Made by a program: the position numbers and the translations under genes. Under the pieces are notes generated by a model, which made no database searches, had not been told where the DNA came from, and saw only the letters and a program-made list of their open reading frames with translations. This document shows positions 39,301 to 51,200 of a stretch of DNA of 64,000 bases, piece by piece (positions within the stretch are counted from its first letter, which is position 1; every line of letters starts with the position of its first letter). The DNA is taken from assembly GCA_002943765.1 (NCBI GenBank), contig PQWQ01000005.1, positions 3,597,001 through 3,661,000 of the forward strand, read 5' to 3'. Source of the stretch: Psoroptes ovis. Its lineage: Eukaryota > Arthropoda > Arachnida > Sarcoptiformes > Psoroptidae.

Positions 39301-39411
39301 GTTTAAAGTTTTAATTCAGAGTTTTGAAATTCCATTTCGTAGTTTTTTAATTTAAAATTACATTCAAAACTACGAAATTCAACTTTAAAACTCTGAATTG
39401 AAACTTTAAAC
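39301..39411. repeat. Long imperfect inverted repeat (46-bp arms, 19-bp loop)
   Basis: The arms 39301-39346 and 39366-39411 pair at 41 of 46 positions by my alignment. The ends lack the mariner-like repeat, so it is not a copy of the MITE family. Transcripts of either strand would fold into a pre-miRNA-sized hairpin. Confidence 0.75.
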
Positions 39412-39975
39412 CTTGAAATAATATTTTCACTGAAATACTTGGCTGGTGTTGTTGTCGGATGATAATCAATCATGATTATAACTAGATCAATCATTTCATT
39501 TCAATTATTTGTCCAGTCATCAATTCTGGTCGTATTCATTCATTCACTTATTATTATTATTTACCATTACAATTGTTTTGACGATGATTACAACAATAAT
39601 AATAATCAACCAAAAAACAACATGTGAATAACAATAGCCTTAATAATGACGATGATCATCATCAACATGGTCATAATCATTGAATATCATTACATGGTAT
39701 CAATCATATTTCTGCACCATCTTTGCATTGGTGGATGCTTTGTAAATTTGATTTTGACTTGTTTTGTTTCCATGAAATTCGTGCGAAAATAATTTCAAAC
39801 CAAAATTATCTTTGACCATTGTTTTTTTGGCCAAAGTTGATGGACATCATTGTTTGATGATTGAAATGATGGTTGGTACATCATTAGACATTGTCTAAGT
39901 CCAAAAAAAAAAAACGAAAAATTTAATTGAATTTTTATATTTCATTATTATTTTGGCTTTCATTGTCATAATGTA

Positions 39976-40061
39976 TTAGGTTGTTGTCCGAAAAGTTCAT
40001 TCCGGTTAATCACAATAGAGTTGCTCAATGAAAATTGGCCAGAACTTTTGGGACAAACTAA
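39976..40061 (-). mobile_element. Mariner-like MITE copy, 3-bp-expanded left end
   Basis: The left end is TTAGGTTGTTGTCCG; the right end is not expanded. Confidence 0.88.
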
Positions 40062-41407
40062 TATATCGAATAATAATGTAATATTAAATTTGTTGAAAAT
40101 TTAAAAATGAATGAATGAATGAATAAGTCTGTCATGAAGCTATTATCAATTCGAGTGTATTACCATTGAATATTGGTCATTAGCACCAAATGATTTTGAC
40201 CATAACAATTTTCAAGTTTTCAAAATTTTAATACCGAATTCGAATTACAAATACGCCCCGAATGCTGATAAATGATTTCTTTATGCAAAAAATAATGAAA
40301 TAAAATTAAAATTTCTGCTTATTTTCATGGGTTTCTGTGCCTGGAAAACCTTTAAACAGTGGAATTATTACTGAAAATTATTCTAAACTCTCTCGAAATT
40401 GAATTTTATTGAATTACGTTCATCACCAGGAAAAACATTTATGAATATTTTATTTCAGAAAATATTTTTTTCCATGTTTAAACTTTAATAAATTTCAGAT
40501 CCAGGTGAATCCTACCGCTTTCGAAATGAATTCGAATAGCATTCGGTCGAATAGCATTTGGTCCAAACATGATCAACATGGACCAATCAACGGTGCCCAT
40601 TAGCACGTAATTTACTCGTCATTCGTTTTTCTGGTCATTCGTTTTTTCCCAATTCACTGACTGAATCACTTGTCAAATGATAATGATAATGATAATTTCT
40701 ATTTTTTGTTATTGTTGTTGTTGTTGTTTGAAATATTACATAATAAATGATATAATAAATGTAATGAAATGATAACATGATAAACATGGAAAAAATCACA
40801 AATGCATTTGAATGTAATTTAGATTTTTTTCGAATATTTTTGAATAAATGAATAACCTTAAAAACAATTATCAATGATTTTGTTTTTGGGGTATTTTTTA
40901 ATTTTTATTTTTCCAAAAAAAACATTTGGTCCATATTGGTCTTGGATTTTGGTTTACACTGCTGTGTTGGTCAGTGGTTGTTGGCTGTTGTTCATGATCA
41001 TCATCGACATAAATATCATTAAATGTAATGAATGAATCGAGTAAATGCAATGATTGTAAATGGATGAATATGATTTTTTGACATTAAATTATGACCATAA
41101 AATATGATTATTATCATTCGACATCATGACCATTGAATGGTCAATGATAATAATAACAATAATGATAATATCTCCCATGTGTAATACGTGTCGAAATTTA
41201 ATATCATCAAAAGCACAAAGTGAAAATAGAAATGATTTTAATTGAAATTTCATATCTCTTTCGGTGTGTGTTTGAATGTAAATGTTTGATTTAAACACAT
41301 ACACAAAATTAAAATGATAAAGTTCCAAACACGGCCATTTCAGTGCATGATTTCGAATCTCAAATCGTGGCTCCAAACATTTGATTTTCTCTGATTTCCA
41401 CCGAAAT

Positions 41408-42337
41408 CAGGTAATTTTCAGGTAATTTTCGCTGGTCATTTCAGGTAATATTTTACTGGCCATGATTCATATATACATAAATGTTTATCAACATAAACTC
41501 ATCCAGCACGTATTTTTGCACAAAAGCACAAAAATATGGTTAATTATTATATACCAATGGTTAATATTCATTAATATATTTGGTTAATTGATTTTTTCAT
41601 TCATTTTTCATTTATTTGTTTCATTTGTTTTCATAAATGGTGATATATGAGTTTTTACTTGGATCGTTGACGGTCCAAATTAATTTTTTTTTTTTTTGAG
41701 ATCAAAATCGAGAATTTTGGGACCTGGAAATCAATTTTCAGGCCCTTTTGGGCCCTGGAAATCAATTTCGCTCGAACAAGCTCAAAATTGCCCAAAAATG
41801 ATTTGAATTCGTTGTTTGACAATGACAAAATGAAATGAAAAAATCGATTAATTAATTTCCAGGTAGAAAATTAATTACTTGGGTAATTTTCAATTTCATT
41901 TGAAAGCTCGAAATGATACATTTGATTGATTGATTCAATTTTGGGTCTTTGGAAAAATGTCAAATTATTTGAAATTAATCAAAATGCTTCACGATTACTT
42001 TGTCAATTTTCAAAATTTTCAAATTTTTTGAAATTTTCATTTTCAAATTTTCAAATTTGAAAATTTTCCTGCTGAAATATCAATCAATGAATAATGATTT
42101 GACATTTTCTGCTGACTTAAAGTCATATCGAAATAATGATAATTGGAGATCGTGTATCACAAATCGCAAATTAAATTGTCAACAGCCAGGTACATGAAGG
42201 GATGGAAAATCATCGTGTTGCGCGTTCAAAGAAAATCAGCCAACCATCAATATGCCAGCCATAAGATGAATTTCTTAGAGGCTTAGATCTTAAAAATTCA
42301 GAGGCATAGATCATGAAATTCAAAGGTTTTCGCAGGT
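41408..42337 (+). promoter_or_regulatory. CAGGTA cluster downstream of the homeobox gene
   Basis: Six CAGGTA words, all on the plus strand, at 41408, 41419, 41442, 41861, 42187 and 42332. The first two are 11 bp apart. Confidence 0.35.
41719..41769 (+). repeat. Short direct repeat pair
   Basis: GGGACCTGGAAATCAATTTT (41719) and a near copy with GGGCCCTGG (41750) are 31 bp apart. Confidence 0.6.
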
Positions 42338-43120
42338 AAATTTTTTTTTTTTTTTTTTTGAAAAAATCAATGAAATAATTTAATCAATCAATCAATCAAT
42401 CGATTGATCGATTGATCAATTTATTCATTTTAAATTGAATCAAAAAAAAAAATTAAATTTTCAATTGAAATTCAATGAATATTACAATCAAAATGGATAT
42501 ATATGTCTGTGATTTACCTTTGAATTTCGCCCATCGAATCTATGCCTAATTGTACGAGTTTTAAAACGAAATAATGCATTAAATTTTCATTTATTTGTTT
42601 CTTTGATTCAATTTCCCATTTGAAACAAATTGAGATCAATTATCATCAATTTTCAATTGAATTCAATTCAATTTGAGAAGATAATTTACTTTAAAAATTT
42701 AAACTTTGAAAATTATTTAAAAGATTTTAAAAATTTCCTGCCACAATTTTTTCGATGATTAATCGAGGTCAGTATATAGTCCAATTAATACCAATCAAAA
42801 TTCTTAATGCAACGCTCACATAAGAAACAATAGGAACAAAATTATTATTTCATTTCGTGGAAATCAATTTATGAAACAAAAAACAAATAAATGAAATAAA
42901 ATCAAAAGACTAAATTAATGAATTATCGAAATTTTCGAATGTATACGATGAGGTATTATCATCAAACAATATCAGCATCTTAGATGCTCTCAAAATGGCC
43001 CACGATGGCCAACGAATGGCCAACAAATGATCATCATCTTTTTCCAGTCCCAATTAGCCAATTCCAATTATCTTTGATTATTATTTGTTTCAATTATTTC
43101 AATTATGATTATTTTATTTG

Positions 43121-43208
43121 TTAGGTTGTTGTCCGAAAAGTTCGTTCGGCTTAATCGAATAGAGTTATTGAATGAAAATCGGCCAAAACTTTTCGGACAA
43201 CAGCCTAA
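43121..43208 (-). mobile_element. Mariner-like MITE copy, both ends expanded by 3 bp
   Basis: Left GGTTGTTGTCCG and right CGGACAACAGCC carry matching insertions. Confidence 0.88.
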
Positions 43209-44487
43209 TATTTAACCATAGTCTTATTTAGTAACATTAGTCTTAAATGAACATGTCTGATAAAAAACAAACAAAAGATATTTTCAGTCTTAATTTGTTC
43301 AAATTATTTATTTATTTATGTATTTATAATTATATTTTTTGAAAAAAAATTTTACAATCAAGTTTTTGAAAATTGAATATAATAATAATGATGATAATTG
43401 ATATTGATAATTGATTCAATTTCAAAAAATTGAATCGAAACAAACAAACAAATGAATGCACATGAGTTTTCTATGATCAATTTTCAAATAAATATAAATA
43501 AGACTTGTTCAAATACACACAAAGCATATAAGGTGTAGGCGTTTAAGTGGATGTATTCGTGAATGAATGAATTCATGTGTCGATGCATATATCGGTGGTG
43601 AATCGGTGGAAAATTGTTGCTTGTATCATTTGCTTGCTGGCTGTTTGGTGTTGTTAGTGTGTAATATGTCTATCGATACATCTTAGGCAATGAATAATTG
43701 TGGATAATTGAAAATTCATTGAGAAAGATTTATTCAATTGAATTTCTTTCAATGAATTTACCAAATGAAATTGCTTCAACATGTTTTTTCTATGAGTATT
43801 CAAAGGTAAAATTTAATTATTTATTGCAATTTGAGTGAATGAAATAAAACAAACATAAATTTTTGTTGAAATTTGAAAGAATTTCAAGTATTTTAAATGA
43901 GAGAATTATTAATACAAACTAAATTAAACAGACTAAATTGCTATAATTGATTTTGGATGTTGAATTGAATTCACCTGAATGAATCAATGATTGAATGTTT
44001 GTTTGTTCTTTTATATTATAACAACAATCAATTTACAAAATACAAAATGAATTGAATCAATGAATTATTATGAATCAATGAATGATCTTTGATTTGAAAC
44101 GTGATATTTTTGTTAAATTATTGAATCTATTCATGTTTTAATTATGTTTTATTTATTTGAAAAATTTCAATTCAAATTTTTACTTATTTTTTCATTTCAA
44201 TAATTATCTATAAGACTAATTATATTTATATTTATTATTTGTATTGGATTTAATAATTGTATTTGATTGTATTCAAAAATTGGACTAAAAAATGTCTAAA
44301 AATAGTTGATTTGAAAATTATTTGATAATTGATAATAATAATAAATAAATAATTGTATTTATTTATATTTATTCATTTACCACCGAGAAAATTTGTTCCG
44401 TATATAAATATCAAATATTATTTAATGAGTAATCATGAATGATGATAATGATAATGATGATTATAATTATGATGATGATAATTACAT

Positions 44488-44493
44488 TTTATT
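44488..44493 (-). terminator. Candidate polyadenylation signal of the homeobox gene
   Basis: AATAAA on the minus strand about 245 bp after the stop at 44737-44739. The base composition makes chance matches likely. Confidence 0.25.
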
Positions 44494-44736
44494 ATTATTA
44501 TTATTCACTCAAAGATGATCACGAATTTTTGAGAAATTCCAAGTATTTTTGAAGTATTTTGAGTTGACTAAATATGGTCGAATATTTCATCGTTGATTCA
44601 CATATCATTTGCCATGGATGGTGGCCAGATGCATCGATGATGCATCGGCCAAAGGTACACATGTTACAAGGCCCTAGCCTTGGTCATGGTTCTGGTTGAA
44701 GGTTCTTCGAAATTCTTCGAATTCATAATTCGAAAA

Positions 44737-47700
44737 TTAATTCTCCAATTTACCATCAATTGTCGGTGAATGTTGTTGTTGCCTGAGCTGCTGTTGCTGA
44801 TGATGATCATTATTATCATAATTACTACTAATATCTGTTTGTGAATCATCATTATCATTATTTGTGGTTATTGTTGTTGTCAACGATGATTTAGACTTTG
44901 ATTTATTATTATTCGTTTTCAATGAATTCGATTTAATCGATTTGTTCGATTTATTCGTTTTTTTGCTATTCGGGACCGATTTGGTTGATGATGCCGCCGA
45001 TGACACTGATGTATGGGTCGAAGATGATGATGATGATATTGTCGATTTATTATCATCATCATTATTACCACTTTGATCAATGATCGATGATTTTTGAGGT
45101 GAATGATTTGTTTCATGATAATTATTTATGATTGTTGATAGTGAATTATTATTACTGTGATTGATTGGATGAATCGTTGATGATTGTTGATTAGATTGTG
45201 GATGATGATAATGATGATTAAATAGATTATTGATCGCCGGTAAATCCAATGGTGATGTACCGATCATTGGAAATTGTAGCTTCGCTAGGGTTTCATCGAA
45301 TGATGATTTAGGACCTTTGATTCCTTGAGTCGATGTCGTTGATGATAATGTGGCCAGCAGATTTTGAAATGAATTTGTTGCCATTGAATATGGTGATATC
45401 AATGATGATGATGTCGATGTCGATGGTGGTGTCGATGTGGATGTTGATGATGATGGTTGAGAAAATGATGGTGGCGGCGGCGGTAGCGGGGGTGGTGGTG
45501 GTGGTGGCGCTGCTGGAAACAAATGTGGATATGCTAAACTTAATTCACGCATTGCGAATGCATTGGCTAATGTTGATTGAAAACCACCGATTGCGACGAA
45601 TGGATTCGCTGTTGATTGGCCGCTTTGTAACATATTAACCATTGCTGCATGTTGTTGTTGTTGCTGTTTACGATATGCCGAAGATAGTGCTGCGGCCGCG
45701 GCCGCAGCCGCTGCATTTGCATCGAAAAATTGTTGACCAAATGATGCTGCAGCTGGTGATGCGGATGAAGTCGTCGAAGTCAATGTTGAAGACGCTGTTG
45801 AAGATGTTCCAGAAACACTTGTCAATTCACCATTATTATCATTTTTGTTCAAAGGTGATGGCGATAATGGTGAAAAGGTTGTAGGCGGTGCTAAAGTTGA
45901 TGCGGATAATTTCGGTAATGTTGTTGTTGTTGATGATGATGTTGGTGATAATATTGAATCGGTCGGAAGTGTAGGCGGTACTAGTGATGGTGAACTATGA
46001 TTATTTTTATTATTATTCAAAGGTGGTGATGTTGAATGTGATATATGGTCATTATTATTATTGCCATTATTTGTTGTTATCAAATTAAATGGATGATGCA
46101 TTAAATGGTGTTGTTGTTGGTGTAATTGTTGATTATGATGATTATGATAAAATGGATGGTTATTGTTCTGATGAGGCTGCTGATGATGATGGCTGAAATT
46201 CGTCGAAATCATCAAACTTGAAGGTGATTTTGGTGATATTACATTCAAATCAATATCAATATCATCATCATCTTGGTCATTATGATGATCAGGTGTACCA
46301 TTATCATTCGATGATTGATGATGTGAATGATGTGGATGCAGATCATTGATCATTGATGGTGATGGTGGTGTTAATGATCCAGGCGGTAACTGGCCACCAC
46401 CGGTGGAAGTTGATGGTGTTTTTTCCTGTTTACGCCATTTTGCACGACGATTTTGAAACCAAACCTTGAAATATTTTCAAAAATTAAAGAAATTAATTCA
46501 AAAAATTAATTTATTAATTCAAAATGAATTAAGGACAATGGATAATAATGGACAATCATAATTAGAAAATATTTAGGTTGTCCGAAAAGTTCTAGCCGAT
46601 TTTCATGTACAACTCCTTCTGATTAAGCCGAATGAACTTTTCGGATAGCCTTAATATTTCAATCAAAGGAAATTAAAATCAAAGATTTTTATCTCAAAAA
46701 TATTTCAAACACACACAAACACATACCTGAACTCTTGCTTCGGTCAAATCAACACGCATGGCCAATTCTTCTCTGTTTCAATGAAATCAAATAAGAAATT
46801 TTTGACAAATTAATTACAATTAAAAATATTAATTACAAGCAAAATTAATAAAAATAATAATTAAAATGAAATATTTCAATAATTTCCCATTTGAAATATC
46901 TAATTCAAAATCATTGAAATTGTCAAAATATGATTACAATAATAATAATTGGTAATAATTGATATGATAATTGTCAGGAAAAATATCAAAGACAATCAGG
47001 TAAATATTCAGGTAATAAAATGAAAAAGAACAATTCAAATACACCTGATAATAATTATCACACAAATGTAATAATCAATTGTTATTATCAATTAATCAAT
47101 TTCAATTGATTGATTTATTTCATTTGTTTTTCGGTAATTTTGTTCCAAATTTGTATCAAATTGATTTACATATATTTGGCTTATGCTTTGGATTATCTGC
47201 AGTGAATTCAATCAGTCCACGATTTATGAATCATTTAAATACTTTTTTTATGTGACAAAATGTAATCGAAAATTTTTCGGTTCGAAATGTAATCGATAAT
47301 TTATGATAATAATCATTATCATTATGAGAAAAAAATGATGATAATTATTATTTGAATTTCTCTTCAAATTTCAATTTCAATCAATTTGATATAATCATTT
47401 GGTAATTATATTTGACAATTATTTGCATTTAATTACACATTTTGAGTACGTACATTAAATTGAGATAATAATTTGATAAACGTGATCCATTTGGTGATTT
47501 TTGGACCCTAAAATTGCAAATAAACTCTGATACCTGGACAATTAATCGAGATTTTTTCGTATATTCTGGTATATTCTCGGAATAATTTCTGTTTGTTTTT
47601 TTCTGGTCATTTTAATTGCGAATACATTTACAAGTCATTAATTTCATTTTTTCGGAAAATTCTGCCTCTGAATTTGTTTGTTTGAAATACCTCTTAAACC

Positions 47701-48168
47701 TTTTCAAATACCTTTCAATCAAGGGTATTCGGGCAGAGTAAGCAAAGGCTGAATCAAGGTAAATCTATTCTGAACCACACAGAAGAATGGATTCATTTGT
47801 TATTCAAGATTGAGCAAAAATGACAGGAGAAAAATGGACAGGACAAAATTGTTTTTCCATTTATCAATGAACATATCCATTCACAATTCATCAATTGATT
47901 ATGGTTTTCGCAAAACTATAGCTTAATGCTTTGTATACACAAAATGACCATCATCATTATTATCATCATCATTTACCACTCTTTTTTTTTCGACCATCAC
48001 AATAATTATCATTATATTTATTGAATGTTTACACTGTTGTTGTAGTTATTACATATCATTATCGATCATTGGTAACTGACATTTTACTCTCATATTATCA
48101 GGTAAATTGTGGCCATTATCGTCGATACACACTAACACTGTCATTAAATGATTGGGATGACCATTCGA

Positions 48169-48207
<39 letters not shown>

Positions 48208-51200
48208 TGAGTATTTGTCTGTGTGTATTAGTGGTTGTTGGGCTATTATCATGTAAAAACGAATGGATGTTATTATGTGAATTGATTGGTTGAATGAATG
48301 AATGAATGAATTTATTAACCATCAATTCATTGGTTGATTGGACGTTTGACTAAATGAAATAATAATGAATTTCATCTTCATGATCATTGACTGATAACTT
48401 AATCATTAATTTCCATTGGTTTTTGTACAGGTATGAAATGACTGAACAAGTGAATTGAATAAGTGGATTGAATTGTATAAGTAAATTGAATGATTCAATT
48501 TGTTTTTTGATTTTTGATTTTTTGTGTGGACCAAGAAAATCAATTATCTTTCAATTATTTTCTTCTTATTTCTTGCCTCTTGACCAATGCTTTTTGAATT
48601 AATTTCATAATTGAATTCCTTTTTTTTTGCCTGTATTTTTCCATTATAAAAGATGAATTATATTCAACAAATAATTACTCGTAATTTTTGATTGAATTTT
48701 GACTGGATGATTTTTAGAAAATTGATTTAACATTGCCATTTGTTCATTTCGGTCCATTTCTACCCTGAAATGAAACTAATCATTTAATCATTTTTCTACA
48801 TTTCGCTGGCCATAAATTAATCTTTGACTTAATTAATTAAACATCATTTTATCTTTGTTCATATATGATTTAATTAATTAATTTTTTTTTCAATTATTTT
48901 TACACACACACACACAGGTAAATGATCATTGAAAATGTACAGTGATATGAACACACAGAGATAAATATTGCTTTACAGGTGAAATAGATTGAATTTTTCA
49001 ATTTTTTTTTTCGTCAGAAAATAGAAAATCAGAATTTCGATCATCTATCCATGTGTCTTTGTGTCTCTTCATTTATTCAATTCAATTTATCTCTCGCTCG
49101 CTGTGTTCATCATCATCATCATCAAAAGTCAATTATTAATTATAATTAATGATTATTAATTAATTAATTTATTTTGAATTTTTCGAAGACATTTTTAAAG
49201 TAATTTTTCTGACAAATTTTCAAATTTTGCTTCCAATCAAATTGCACAAATATAGAAAGACTGGTAGAAAGCTACAAGACTTGTCACAATTAATATTAGA
49301 TTGTCCGGAAAGTTCTGGCCGATTTTCATGGCAATTCTATTGATTAAGCGGAATGAACTTTTCGGACAATCTTATAGTTAATAGTGACATTTCAGAAACG
49401 TGTTTTCTGAGTGTGTATGTTTTACCTGGAAGGAGATATGAATATTTAACAAAAAAAATACCTGTTCAAAATGAATTTCCTTAAAGGAAATTTTTGAAAA
49501 AATTGAATTGAAAATTTCTCAGAAATCAAATTTACTTAATCAAATATAATTAATTTTTTAAATTGATTTAATACTTTGATCATTTGCTGATTGATTGATT
49601 AAATTGAATTGAATCAATTTCGGACAATTAATGACTTGTTTATTGCAACTATTAACTCGGAGATTTCCAAGTATTTTTCAAAGATTTTCTTCGAATTTTC
49701 TTTGAAAAAATTATCTTAAAGCTCCAAGTAATAACTGATTAATCATTTTCAAGTTATCTATGAATGTTTTCATTGGAATCATTCGACATTATCATCGATA
49801 TTAATTATCAATAATTGAAATGAATGCTTGAAATAATTGAAACAAATCATAATTATTTGAGGACTATCACCTATTCAAAGATAATTTGAAATTGAAAATT
49901 TCATATTTCATTGAAATATATTAATTTATTTAAACTCAATTTAATTCAAATTCAAATATTGATTAATCTGATTGATTTCCAATGAAATAATTTAATAATT
50001 TTCAAATCATTTGAATCATTTGTACACACGTAAATATAACATTGATTATGATATGACAACGACAACAACAAAAACAAGAACATAAACGATAACTGAACAC
50101 ACATAAATACTGATAACGAGCTATTAATTGATATGAAATAAATAAATAAATAAATTTAGAAAAATTAAAAATAAATCTAATCAAATGAATCTCTCGCAGA
50201 GTTTATATGTTTTGGATGAATATGATGGATATTTTCTTTAAATTGAATCCTTAAATTTATGAAATTTAAGAAAATCCATTGCAAATATATTAGGTTGTTG
50301 TCCGAAAAGTTCTGGTCGATTTTCAAATAAGCAACTCTATTTGATAAAGCAGAATGAACTTTTCGGACAACCTGAAATATTTTCATTAATTTGAAAATTA
50401 CATTGAAAAAAAAATGTATGAATTTTTACTTAAAATATCGAAAAACACATTGAATGAATATTTGTGTTGTGTATATTTGAAAATTAATTAAAATGCAATT
50501 AAGAAATTAATTTATTTTTACAGAAAAATTTCGCAGAAATTGAAGCATCATTTGAATTTATTTATTTTTTCTTCGATTCAGACAAGTAATAATATTCGAC
50601 TATTTACGAAAAACAACAAGTACAGTTTGTTGAATACAGTGATATATTGAAATATACATTTCCGATAATCAAGTAATCCATTGAATTAAATGAATCAAAG
50701 AAATTAAATTAATGTAAATCACATTTGCTTTAAATTTTGAAAATTTCAAATGATTCAAATCGAATCAATTATTGAATTAATGGAAAAAAACTTTGTTTTT
50801 ATCGGATCAAATGATTCAATAATATATGAGATTAAATTATTGAAATAAATCCTGATCACTGAAGATATCAGACACAGGTAATACACACAGGTAACACACT
50901 AAATACTAAGCGCCATAATGCACAGACACAGATGGTGCACAGACACAGATGATACACACGGATGATCATGATACATTTGTGCATCATCAGTGTCTTTGAC
51001 GAAGCATCCGTGATATATGTCACACTCAGAGGTATTTTAATTTACAAAATTTAAAATAAAGTAAATTCACAGGATCAGCAAAGACACATTTTTTTGTTTG
51101 AATAATAATCAATGAACTCATTCATTTATTTATTCATTTATTATCTGAAATGAATTATTCATTCGCTGAATTATTCAAACAATCTAATAATTTACAATCA

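Larger units (their letters stand above)
20343..44736. other. 24-kb gene-free region 3' of the homeobox gene
   Basis: No open frame here shows conserved protein sequence, good length or splice partners. The content is AT-rich DNA with short tandem repeats (ATT near 21911, GAT near 23940, A- and T-runs), thirteen mariner-like elements, several fold-back sequences (26309, 30839, 39301) and about 23 CAGGTA/TACCTG words. Gene deserts of this kind commonly hold enhancers of a neighbouring developmental gene; here that would be the aristaless-class gene. Confidence 0.65.

Noticed and set aside
45690..45715. Very GC-rich GCGGCCGC run as a CpG or regulatory island
   Set aside because: It is simply the codons of the poly-alanine tract.
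44864..45884. Plus-strand open frames opposite the homeobox exon
   Set aside because: Antisense shadows of Ser/His/Asn repeat codons in the real gene.
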